Of a stretch of 64,000 nt of DNA, positions 54,305 through 64,000 are shown piece after piece. The stretch is from Hormiphora californensis (taxonomy: Eukaryota; Ctenophora; Tentaculata; Cydippida; Pleurobrachiidae): NCBI GenBank assembly GCA_020137815.1, contig CM035356.1:1710232-1774231 (forward strand). The letters are read 5' to 3'. The notes beneath the pieces were generated by a model. That model was not told where the DNA came from, made no database searches, and saw only the letters and a list, made by a program, of their open reading frames with translations. The number at the start of each line of letters is the position of its first letter. The first letter of the stretch is position 1. The translations under genes and the position numbers were made by a program.

Positions 54305-54954
54305 ATTTGTACTCTTTTTTGGTCGTTTGAGGTCATTTATGACCTCAAACAACTAAGATAATTTTCAACTAAAGTGTTCATATGTAATTCAAATGTATCC
54401 TAGGTTGTAGGAAACTGATTTGACGAAATTTTCAAAATTCGACGTCGTTTTAACGTCGTGACGTCACATGTGACGTCACGACGACGTAAAAAATTATGAT
54501 AGACTATTTGGCCAATGAAGCACTAAACGTGTGGGAAGTTTTAAAGGCCATGGTAGTCAAGAACTGAAGTTATTGCACGAAATGTGAGTTTTTATGTGGA
54601 TTTTCATATCAAGTTTTCGAGTTCCGACGCGTTTTAAGGTCTAAAAATGACAAGTTAGAGAAATTCGAGATATAGTATCTGAAAGTTCAGACAATTTGCC
54701 ACTAACGATTTTCCGTCAAATCAGGAATCAGAATACGTCTTGAGGGTGTTAGAGGCGTTTGAAAATATTTGGTCTGAGATTTTTCAATGACGTCACTTTG
54801 TGACGTCACTACGGTCGTAATAGTGAATATTTTGACCTGAAACCTTAACTAATGCATGCCCCGAACGATTTCCTAACGGATAAAATTTGGTTCAAGTCTC
54901 TAGCTAGTATGGTTCGAGCTACAAGTGTTACACAGTGAAGCGTCTATATCTATA

Positions 54955-54985
<31 letters not shown>

Positions 54986-55197
54986 TTAGAGCAAAAACTA
55001 ATTGAAATTAGTTCGCCAGAAAGGTGGCCCATTTTGAACTTACTCCTTTATTTCCGTCACCTTTGAGTTGAGGCTACAAAGACATTGAGGTATCCGTAAA
55101 CTTTTCCGCCTTCAACTCAAAGGTGACGGAAATGAAGGAGTAAGTTCAAAATGGGCCACCTTTCTGGCGAACTAATTTCAATTAGTTTTTGCTCTAA
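54986..55197. repeat. Hairpin head of array unit 2
   Basis: The same as the head of unit 1 with only a few substitutions (CTCCTTTATTTCC, GGCTACAAAG). Confidence 0.85.
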
Positions 55198-55865
55198 ATT
55201 TGAACTCTTTTTTGGTCGTTTGAGGTCATTTATGACCTCAAACAACTTAGCAAATTGTCAACTAAAGTGTTCAAATGTAATTCAAATATATCCTGGGTTG
55301 TAGGAAACTGATTTGACGAAATTTTCAAAATTAGACGTCGTTTTGACGTCGTGACGTCACACGTGACGTCACAAATGACGTCGAAAATTATTACAGACTA
55401 TTAGGCCTATGAAGCACTAAAAGTGTGGAAAGTTTTAAAGGGCATGGTAGTCAAGAACTGAAGTTATTGCACTAAATGTGAACTTTTATGTGGATTCTAA
55501 CATCAAATTTTTGAGTTCCGACGCGTTTTAAGGTCTGAAAATGACACGTTACAGAAATTCCCGATATAGTATCTGAAAGTTCAGACAATTTGCCACTAAC
55601 GATTTTCCGTCAAATCAGGAATCAGAATACTTCTTGAGGGTGCTAGAGGCGTTTGAAAATATATGGTCTGATATTTTTCAATGACGTCACTTTGTGACGT
55701 CATTACGCCCGTCTTAGTGAACATTTTCACTTGAAACCTTAACTAATACATGCCCCGAACGATTTGCTAACGGATAAAACTTGATTCAAGTCTCTAGCTA
55801 GTATGGTTCGGGCTACAAGTGTTACACAGTGAAGCGTCTATATCTATATATATATATATATATAT

Positions 55866-56073
55866 ATTATACCAAAACTAATTGAAATTAGTAGGCCGGA
55901 AAGGTTGCCCTATGATTTGAGCTACCTTTGCCACCGTAACATTCACGGGGTACAGACAGGGTATATAACAGATGCTTCTTCTATCTTCAAAAGGGAATGT
56001 ACTGGTGCCAAAGGTAGCTCAAATCATAGGGCAACCTTTCCGGCCTACTAATTTCAATTAGTTTTGGTATAAT
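55866..56073. repeat. Diverged hairpin head of array unit 3
   Basis: The ends ATTATACCAAAACTAATTG and complement keep the AACTAATTGAAATTAGT core, but the remaining arm (GGCCGGAAAGGTTGCCCTAT) differs from the other heads. Confidence 0.8.
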
Positions 56074-56964
56074 TTGCATCATTTTTGGGATTTTTTATCC
56101 ATTTAGATGTAGTAGAACAGGTAAGGAGAGGATGGAATCGCGAATTTGCAAAATTTTCATTTTTGACGTCATTTTGACGTCATAAAATGACGTCACGTCG
56201 TTATTACGTCATAATGATGACGTCATATCATCGGGATTACGTAGATGAAGATACTGACCAAGTTTGAGATCGATTGGATGAGATTTGAGTCTGCTATGGC
56301 GAAAAAACCCATATCGTCATATCTATTTTTAAACAGTCATAACACTTTAGACGCGTTTTAAGACCCTTATACGTCTGGTTTTGAAAATTCGCTATCAAGT
56401 TTCTGAAAGTTCAGACAATTCTCTTTCCATGATATAGCCTTCGATTTTCGATTAGAATCCGTCTTCAGGGTGTAAAATGAGCTCAAAGAATTTTAGTCAG
56501 AGTCTGAAAAATGACGACTTTAAGACGTTCTGTAGGACGTTCCTGGTGATGAAAAGGGACCTCACATCGACTAATGCACACACATCCAGTAGATCTACCA
56601 GCTGTGAAAACGAGAAGTTTCTATCTCTTTTTGTTTGGCGTGAATATGGTTTATAAAAAGCGTCTCTCCTACGCGCGCGCGCGCGCGCGCATATGTGTTA
56701 CACTGAATCTAGGGCAAATGGGACCTGTCTGTAACTTCAGTTCCAGATGAGATAGAGACTTGAAATTTTGAACTTAAGTTAATGACCCCGAGCCGGGTAT
56801 ACATTCCAAATTTCAAGTCAAACGGATGAATGGGAGCCATGCTATAGCCTTCTGAAATCTGAGTTTTCAGTCAAAACACCCATAAAACGTATAACTGCGT
56901 TTCTGGCGGCGCTTTGCTGTTTGGGGAGGGGGGATGGCAACCTTTGCGCTTGCCAGCGCAGTGA

Positions 56965-57176
56965 TTAGAGCAAAAACTAATTGAAATTAGTTCGCCAGAA
57001 AGGTGGCCCATTTTGAACTTACTCTTTCATTTCCGTCACCTTTGAGTTGAGGCTTCAAAGACATTGAGGTATCCGTAAACTTTTCCGCCTTCAACTCAAA
57101 GGTGACGGAAATGAAAGAGTAAGTTCAAAATGGGCCACCTTTCTGGCGAACTAATTTCAATTAGTTTTTGCTCTAA
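56965..57176. repeat. Hairpin head of array unit 4
   Basis: Nearly identical to units 1 and 2 (CTCTTTCATTTCC variant), immediately after the stem TGCGCTTGCCAGCGCA of unit 3. Confidence 0.85.
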
Positions 57177-57841
57177 ATTTGTGCTCTTTTTTGGTCGTTT
57201 GAGGTCATTTATGACCTCAAACAACTAAGCTAATTGTCAACTAAAGTGTTCAAATGTAATTCAAATGTATCCTGGGTTGTAGGAAACTGATTTGACGAAA
57301 TTTTCAAAATTCGACGTCGTTTTGACGTCGTGACGTCACACGTGACGTCACGACGACGTAAAAAATTATGACAGACTATTTAGTCAATGAAGCACTAAAC
57401 GTGTGAAAAGTTTTAAAGGCAGCAGTAGTCAAGAACTGAAGTTATTGCACGAAATGTGAGTTTTTGTGTAGATTTAACATCAAATTTTTGAGTTCCGACG
57501 CGTTTTAAGGTCTAAAAATGACAAGTTAGAGAAAATCACTATATAGTATCTGAAAGTTCAGACAATTTACCTCTAACGATTTTCCGTCAAATCAGGAATC
57601 AGAATACGTCTTGAGGGTGTTAGGGGCGTTTGAAAATATTTGGTCTGAGAATTTTCAATGAAGTCACTTTGTGACGTCATTACGGTCGTCATAGAGGACA
57701 TTTTCACTCGAAACCTTAACTAATGCATGCCCCGAACGATTTGCTAACAGATAAAACTTGGTTCAAGTCGCTTACTAGTATGGTTCGGGCTACAAGTGTT
57801 ACACAGTGAAGCGTCTATATATATATATCTATATATATATA

Positions 57842-58732
57842 TACCTATCGCCACACTGAATTTTCTGTTTTGGGGGTGGTGTCATAACTTGCGACCTGAA
57901 TGAGTTAGCTACTTGAAATTTTTACCGTCAGTAGAGGTCTATGTGAAGCTTCTTAGTACCAAATTTCAGCCTCCTAGGTCATCTGGTTCCGGAGTTAGGA
58001 GGGGTCGAAAAGTGCCAAAATGGGCTAAAACTTCAAAATTGTTATATCTACGCTGTTGGCAAGCGGGCCCACTTTTTCGGGAAAAGTTTTAGGGGGGAGG
58101 GGATGGGGCCACCTTTGCGCTTGCCAGCGCAGTGATATATATATACCTATCGCCACACTGAATTTTCTGTTTTGGGGGTGGTGTCATAACTTGCGACCGG
58201 AGTGAGCTAGCTACTTCAAATTTTTACCATCAGTAGAGGTCTATGGGAAGCTTCTAAGTTCCAAATTTCAGCCTCCTAGCTCATCTGGTTCCGGAGTTAG
58301 GAGAGGTCGAAAAGTGCCAAAATGAGCTAAAACTTCAAAATTGTTATATCTACGCTGTTGGCAAGCGGGCCCACTTTTTCGGGAAAAGTTTTTGGGGGGA
58401 TGGGATGGGGCCACCTTTGCGCTTGCCAGCGCAGTGATATACCTATCGCCACACTGAATTTTCTGTTTTGGGGGTGGTGTCATAACTTGCGACCGGAATG
58501 AGCTAGCTATTTCAAATTTTTACCGTCAGTAGAGGTCTATGTGAAGCTTCTTAGTATCAAATTTCAGCCTCCTAGCTCATCTGGTTCCGGAGTTAGGAGG
58601 GGTCGAAAAGTTCCAAAATGGGCTAAAACTTCAAAATTGTTATATCTACGCTGTTGGCAAGCGGGCCCACTTTTTCGGGAAAAGTTTTTGGGGGGATGGG
58701 ATGGGGCCACCTTTGCGCTTGCCAGCGCAGTG
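57842..58732. repeat. Three tandem ~298-bp repeats
   Basis: Copies start at about 57842, 58141 and 58439 with ACCTATCGCCACACTGAATT and end TTGCGCTTGCCAGCGCAGTG. They differ at a handful of positions. They read through on both strands in parts but encode nothing recognisable. Confidence 0.88.
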
Positions 58733-59275
58733 ATTTTATTTTAAGGCCGATATTGGCCCCCCCCCCTTTTCAGCTTCGGTTAATAAGTTGGCATGCGCTG
58801 CAGACCCCAAGTGCGCGCGTTTTCCACGGCTTCTAGGGCCTGTAGCATAGGCCAAGTTAATAAGTTTTTCAAGAAAGTAAAAACGCTGCCTTATCCCGCA
58901 ACCCGGGTGATAGTTGGTCAAAAAGCCCTTCCTTGAATAGCGCTACCTTATAGCTTATCCCACACTGTATATGACAAGATGGCTGGCATGCGCTGTTAGC
59001 GTTAGGGCTGGGATTCGAGTTGTGGTTAGAAATTGCTTTGCCCGTTTGAGATAACCTAGACCTATCAAGTATCAGATAATCTTTGAAGAAGCCAAAACGG
59101 TTGAGTGGTTAATTAGTGGTTAGTGCAGGGTATTTTTGGCAGCACACACCTGTGAATAGGGCTTAAACATCCAGATCGTAACGGAGCCCCAAGAGGTTGC
59201 CAGAGCCCAGAGCACAAACTTCCGCCCTTCCATAACCCAAATCGAGTGAAATATAGTTATTCTTCCCTAGCAACC
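58733..59275. other. End of repeat R, repeat B copy and VHL-like upstream region
   Basis: 58733-58757 completes repeat R. 59085-59180 is repeat B (GCCAAAACGGTTGAGTGG, GCAGGGTATTTTTGGCAGCA, CCAGATCGTAACGGA). The rest is unassigned upstream sequence. Confidence 0.6.
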
Positions 59276-59845
59276 ATGGCTGAAGAACTGAACGTTTTAA
59301 GCACCCGTTACGAGCTGGAGAACTGTTCAGACGAAGTGCTGGAGCGCAGTTTAACCTTCGTCTCCAGGGAAGTGGTCACTGAGTACATCTTCCACCTCCG
59401 CAAGGAGAATGCAGCTTTGAAAGCCATGCTGACAACATCCGTCCCACCACCCTCGGGCCCACCACCAGCGGGTGCTCCTATTATCTGCAGTGCCCCGCCA
59501 CTTCTACCCGAGCTAGAGATCCCTGAAGATGAAATAAAGGCAGCCAACATGAAGTCCTCCCGTGCACAGATCAAATTCACTGCTCACTTTACCAACCAAT
59601 CCAATGGTCCCGTTAACCTCATCTGGAAAGATTACGAGGGGAAGGAAGTTCTTGTTCGGATGTACATTGAGCAGGAGGTGGTACACGGGGAGGCAACTTA
59701 CCTGACGCATCCCTTTATTGTGAGAGATAGCGTTAAAAAGAAGTTGAAAAGGTTCAACTGTAATGGTGTTAAAGATATTGTGTTTGAGGGTCTGAATTTT
59801 GGGGTTGAGCACAACGGTTCTGTTATTGTTGAGATTGTCGATTAG
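59276..59845 (+). CDS. VHL beta-domain-containing protein
   Basis: An intronless frame; the ATG in ACCATGG context at 59276 gives 189 aa (an in-frame ATG at 59246 would add ten). Residues about 40-60 form a short coiled coil (YIFHLRKENAALKAML), followed by a proline-rich linker (PPPSGPPPAGAP). From about 95 the sequence matches the VHL beta domain: FTAHFTNQSNGPVNLIWKDY (strands 1-2 with the conserved Asn and Trp), then EGKEVLV, and TYLTHPFIVRDS, where VHL has the strand ending in a conserved hydroxyproline-pocket segment. No VHL alpha domain (Elongin C box) is obvious, so E3 adaptor function is uncertain. It could be a VHL paralogue or a relative that only shares the fold. Confidence 0.7.
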   Translation: MAEELNVLSTRYELENCSDEVLERSLTFVSREVVTEYIFHLRKENAALKAMLTTSVPPPSGPPPAGAPIICSAPPLLPELEIPEDEIKAANMKSSRAQIKFTAHFTNQSNGPVNLIWKDYEGKEVLVRMYIEQEVVHGEATYLTHPFIVRDSVKKKLKRFNCNGVKDIVFEGLNFGVEHNGSVIVEIVD

Positions 59846-60244
59846 GACCGGACTGCTCACTTACAATTCTGCTGCAAAAAATCTGTAGATTTACCGGACG
59901 TTAATTTACCGAAACCTCAATTTTCAGGACGAATGTTTTTCTCGAGGATTCTGGTTAATTGAGGTTTGGCTGTCCTTTTATTACAGTAGATAGGAAACCG
60001 GGGGGTTTAGATAATTCATTCCAGAGTGATTATTGAGAGTGATGACAGAGTTTTTTTGTTTGGCAATTGTTTGTTTATGTATAAATTTTCGCAGTGTACA
60101 GACTTGTTATTGACCAAACATTACTTATTATGCCAGTTAGATGTTTATGTTATTCAAAGTGTCTAAATTTGTCTACAAAAGTCAATATACCAGATCTACA
60201 GTATACTATCACACCTCCGTCCCTTGTAGGACAAGATCGTGAGA

Positions 60245-62581
60245 ATGGAGGACCCTGTATCTGACAAAGAAGATGATAGTGTCAAGGTTATTAGCTTATT
60301 AATTAATTTGCTAATTAATTAATTACCTGGGAAATTACCATTATCATTAAAAGGATTTACCACCCAAATTCTTTATCAGGTTATTCAGGAGTGTCTGGAT
60401 CTCTTTGTTCAGAAGGATAGTATTTGTGAAGCAAGTATCTTCAAAACGGTGAAGAAGTATTTCAATGCTGGGGGAACCCCTGAAGAGGTAAATCTCATCT
60501 TTCATTCATCCCCAAATACAGTATAGTAGACGTGCCGATTCGTGCTTTCATAAACTACAGTCCGAGCTTCTCCTCCAGTTTGTACACTCCACCAAAACCA
60601 CCCAAACTACCCCCTCACAAACAAACAAACATCCAAACTACCCCCTCCCCAAATATGCAACCACCTAAACTACTAAAAACCCTCACTCTCCCAAATATCC
60701 AGGTGGTGAGCACGTTAGCGGAGAACTTTCAGGGAATTGGGAACCTTGCCAGACAGCTAGTTCTCTGGTTAGAGTACTGCGGAGAGAACAGGGCTAACAT
60801 AGAGCGGCTGGTTGAGGGCCATGTAAAGGATCTACTTCAGGAGAATTTTGATCCAAGGAAGGCGGATACTATATTTTCTGAAGATGGTAAGAAAACAATT
60901 TCTCGTTTTGGAATAAGTCCAAAGTATTTGTTTACTTAGTCCTGCTGTAAAGAGGGCTTAATAAGATATTTGTAAAGATGTGCTGTTAAAATGTTGAGTC
61001 GCCTGACACTGTGTGAACAATTCTACCAAAATGGAGCCCCCCCCCCTTTAGGTGAGCTACCCGGGTGGTTGGGAGAGATGATAAGTTACCCCACATGGCG
61101 GGCTCTCTTCTACAGTCTGGCTGATAAACACCCCGACTGTATCATGCTCAACTACACCATTAAACTCATTAGTGATGCTGGCTTCACGGATGAGATCAGC
61201 AGTGTCAGTATGGCCTCCCAACAGATTGATGTGTTTTCGAGGATCCTGAAGACGAGTATAGCCACACTTCTCAAGTTTCGAGGGTCTAATCTTGATCCTA
61301 TCATTACTGATCTAACTAAGCTGGTGAGTAACAAATTTGTATTTAAAGTGGGAGAGGATGAGGTTGAGGGAGATGGAGAGAGTGAGTGAGAGAGAGAGAG
61401 GTGTGTGTAAAGGGTAAAGGGTAACGAAGTTACACCACTTCCCATCTATTTCTGAACACGGTGTGTTTTTCACAGTTACCATAGCAACATTGAGAATTGT
61501 GGTACAACTCATTTCGATTTGCATTTATTTGTTCATACTGTTGTTTACTAAAACAGTGTGATTGTGAACATATATGGTTTCTAAATCTCAAGATGTATAT
61601 CCCTTCTCAGGTGTGTAGCAGTAAGCATACTTATTTCTATACTGTGGCACTTCTCCATCAAGCCAGCAAAGATAGAGGAACTGGGTACAAACTGAGATTC
61701 CTTTTCCAGGTTTACAACACTTAAAATCATAAATTTACATAATGAATACTTTTATAAATTGATATGCTCTATCAAAAATAGTTGACCTAATTAATTATCG
61801 TTCAAATTCGTTATTGTAGGAGCTGGAGAGAAGAGCAAGAACAATGGGAAAGGACACGTGTTTCATTTCGCTTACCATGTGCGGTGCTGCTGCTTACCCT
61901 ACCATCTTCCAAGGTACAAACAAACAAACAAACAAACAAACAAACAAACAAACAAACAAACAAACAAACAAACAAACAAACAAACAAACAAACAAACAAA
62001 CAAATAAACAAACAATAAAACAAACAAACAAACAAACAAACAAACAAACAAACAAACAAACAAAAACACCAATCTATCGGTAACAAATACATTATTCATA
62101 CTAATAGAAGTACAATTATGAGACAATGCTCATTGGTAACGAACTATTCCAATCATCATAGCTCCAGTCATCATAACTCCAAGTATAATGACTCCTTGTA
62201 AATACCAAGTCAATTATCCGACCATTTATCTGCTTCTGACGCCTTGTCATTCTGCAGTCTGCCGATTGTTCATTTCTCACTCTTTAACATTTTCAAGTCT
62301 GAAGAAGGAGATTCATTTTCATGTATTTCTAAAGCACTTGTTATTTCCTCCTAGCGATGCTAGCACTGAATCCCTGGTGTCCAATCCCACGCGTCGTTCA
62401 GATATCACCTGGGCCAGGATCATGTATAACCTGGCCTTCCTTCTGATTCCCACCAGAATGGGATCCTCACAATCTCCCAGCTGATTATCACCAAGATGAT
62501 CTTGTAGGAGCTGTTTCAAAGGGCTTGGCATACCTAGAGGAGAGATGTTGGGGAGATAGGGGTAGAGAGACAAGGGTGAGT

Positions 62582-62666
<85 letters not shown>

Positions 62667-62777
62667 TACGAAAGGAATTAAAATAGATGACGAGGAAGCT
62701 GCCGGAAAGAGTATGATCTTATCGTTAGATAACATACAAAGATGTTAGTAAGATTCCTTCTCTCTCTCTCTCTCCCT

Positions 62778-62853
<76 letters not shown>

Positions 62854-63998
62854 CTCTCTACATCCCTGACACTTCGATAGCATCATTTACACATTTCTCA
62901 CTGACTAACGGTTATACATCAGCAGAAATAGGTCGTGCCCTAGATTCATTTCCAGTTGAATTAGTGTCTACAACTTTCTCTGGATTTCTTGTTATTTGAC
63001 ATTTGTCTATCTCACTTTCTATCCTTCTCTTCCATTCTCAATGTCTAGTATCTATCATTCTCTCTCTCATTTTCTCACTTTTTACGGAAGTATTGCAATT
63101 AGTGAGTAAGTTTGTCTCGTATTTTTGATTGACATTCCGACCTATTTCCCACTGCGCCAGTTTCACTTCATTTTGTTGCCTACCTGGTGTGTTCTGCTGC
63201 TTTGTGCACTTGATCATCCTCCTCCTTTTCCATCGTATCATCATGACAAGTACAATAACCAATAATAACAACACTCCAATCTCTCCTGGGGAAACAGGGG
63301 TTGTGGAGAAGGCGGACGGGGAGAAAGGAGACACGGGTTTCGGGATTGTTGCCCCATCCAATAATTGACTCATAATAATTGGCTACAACTCATCATTTCA
63401 CGCATCTATAGTTATGTGTTGTTTAATTATCAATTATGTGTTATTATTTTGTGTTGTTTAATTATCAATTAGTTACCTGAGACAGTTTCAACACTTATGG
63501 GCGAGGGGTTAACACACCGAAACATGGCACAAAATATAACGGAAAGAATGAATAATTGATAAGAAAGATATGTAGATAATACCGTTGCTAAAACATAGAC
63601 CATAGTCATATCATGTATCATTATTCATCATGGATAAAGACGGACAGATATATAGAAAATAACTTCCTACTTCATTTTGCTCTGTTGCCAATGCTGCTTT
63701 GTGTATAATACAGCTCAACTAAGAATACTAAAACATCATACCTCGCTCTGACTGAACTTCTCTTGTTGCACCAAACATGGTATACTAACAATTCAACCTA
63801 GCAGGTCTAACACTTGGCACCCTTCCTTTTTTACTACTCAAATTATTACTGTTAATTTATTAATGCTAAACTTTCTCAGCTCTCACCTCGATGCTAACGC
63901 TCAACAAGAATGCCCTGAACTCTGGCGATGTAACGACACTATACCAACTATACAGCTCCAGTGATCCACCCCCAGTTGCCTTCCTACGCCTACCACAG
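60245..63998 (+). CDS. NELFCD: Negative elongation factor C/D (5' part; continues beyond the window)
   Basis: Exons 60245-60286, 60380-60487, 60703-60886, 61052-61323, 61611-61709, 61820-61913 and 63880-63998 connect with consistent phase. A donor GT occupies the last two bases of the window. NELF pauses RNA polymerase II near promoters. Family motifs: [13 protein letters not shown] (exon 3), [57 protein letters not shown] (exon 4), [13 protein letters not shown] joined to [20 protein letters not shown], and [15 protein letters not shown]. About 306 residues, a little over half the protein, are present. The start [11 protein letters not shown] is the first ATG of exon 1. The donor after exon 1 (AAG|GTTATT) is weak. 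Intron 6 is rich in microsatellites and may hold a small antisense gene. Confidence 0.93.
61917..62063. repeat. (CAAA)n microsatellite
   Basis: Almost pure ACAA tetranucleotide repeats, about 36 units with two interruptions, starting three bases after the NELFCD exon 6 donor. Confidence 0.95.
62319..63373 (-). CDS. Candidate small single-pass membrane protein nested in a NELFCD intron
   Basis: Minus-strand frame 63373-63184 starts [20 protein letters not shown], with one strong transmembrane segment ([15 protein letters not shown]) and a basic stop-transfer (RWKRRRMIK). A donor (CCAG|GTAGGC) joins in phase to 62979-62918 ([21 protein letters not shown]), which ends at GT. A third frame at about 62533-62319 ([20 protein letters not shown] to CFRNT-stop) lies beyond CT/GA microsatellites, and I could not connect it in phase. 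The composition looks protein-coding but no family is recognised. It could be chance open frames. Confidence 0.3.
62587..62662. repeat. (GA)n microsatellite
   Basis: A pure AG run in NELFCD intron 6. It faces a CT run 100 bp downstream, so the two could pair. Confidence 0.95.
62758..62850. repeat. (CT)n microsatellite
   Basis: A CT run with a CCCTCCCTCCCT interruption, complementary to the GA run at 62587-62662. Confidence 0.95.
63374..63879. other. Remainder of NELFCD intron 6
   Basis: AT-rich with a short direct repeat (TTGTTTAATTATCAATTA at 63418 and 63453). No gene or element was identified. Confidence 0.4.
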
Positions 63999-64000
63999 GT

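Larger units (their letters stand above)
54095..58732. mobile_element. 4.6-kb composite array of hairpin-headed repeat units, inserted in repeat R
   Basis: The array contains four hairpin-headed units starting near 54095, 54988, 55866 and 56967, then three roughly 298-bp tandem repeats (57842-58732). Units 1, 2 and 4 share heads, bodies rich in GTGACGTCAC, and a tail GTTACACAGTGAAGCGTCTA plus a TATC/TA microsatellite. Unit 3 is a diverged relative. Unit 3 and each 298-bp repeat end with the stem TGCGC-TTGCCA-GCGCA then GTGAT. Comparison with 6021-6060 shows the block interrupts repeat R with ATTT at both edges (54091-54094, 58733-58736). A 5' hairpin, internal tandem repeats, a terminal 3' stem and T-rich target recall Helentron/DINE-type non-autonomous elements (inference). 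No coding frame. Confidence 0.65.

Noticed and set aside
54095-58732. CRISPR-like or regulatory array
   Set aside because: Repeat spacing is hundreds of bases and the sequences between repeats are themselves repeated. The setting is a spliced animal genome; an inserted satellite/transposon array explains it.
61811-62126. Frames rich in NKQT or CLFV repeats
   Set aside because: Pure translation of the (CAAA)n microsatellite.

Overview
The window is nuclear DNA from an animal, most likely an early-branching invertebrate such as a sponge. That placement is an inference. It rests on spliced metazoan genes with many short GT-AG introns (NELF-C/D, cereblon, a ZYG11/ZER1 family member, a VHL-type domain, a seven-transmembrane receptor), AT-rich spacers, a Penelope-like retroelement and a very high density of fold-back elements. 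I saw no prokaryotic genes, operons or CRISPR arrays. Exon coordinates come from reading frame, splice dinucleotides and intron-phase arithmetic.

Layout. 0.4-3.8 kb (+): a 10-exon MFS transporter. 3.9-9.5 kb (-): three genes, an ER FKBP2-type prolyl isomerase with an apparent 1-nt frameshift, a PH-domain protein and TBC1D13. 9.5-16.1 kb: repeat-rich DNA around ribosomal protein eL22 (RPL22), ending in a 1.57-kb palindrome. 16.1-24.4 kb (+): PCF11, a cleavage/termination factor of about 21 exons, with three head-to-tail Helitron-like elements in one intron. 26.2-35.0 kb (+): a ZYG11/ZER1-like CUL2 substrate receptor; one intron holds an opposite-strand GPCR gene and a 1.64-kb palindrome abutting its start codon. 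37.1-38.1 kb (+): GPANK1. 38.16-43.82 kb: a Penelope-like element complex bounded by a 14-bp target duplication. 43.9-46.6 kb (+): cereblon (CRBN), eight exons. Its 3' end plus 2 kb of flank, including a palindrome carrying a transposase HTH fragment, is duplicated at 51.3-53.9 kb. A small two-finger GLI/ZIC-like zinc-finger gene lies between the copies. 54.1-58.7 kb: a 4.6-kb array of hairpin-headed repeats inserted into another dispersed repeat. 59.3-59.8 kb (+): a VHL-beta-domain protein. 60.2 kb to the end (+): NELFCD, cut by the window edge.

Biology. The genes form no pathway cluster. Three nevertheless encode or resemble cullin-RING ligase substrate receptors (ZYG11/ZER1-like, CRBN, VHL-like), and two act in RNA polymerase II elongation or termination (PCF11, NELF-C/D). 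The main signal of interest is the mobile-element landscape: tiny MITEs with 8-bp target duplications, tandem Helitron-like elements, several kilobase-scale palindromes, hairpin arrays, and small tandem duplications centred on splice sites.
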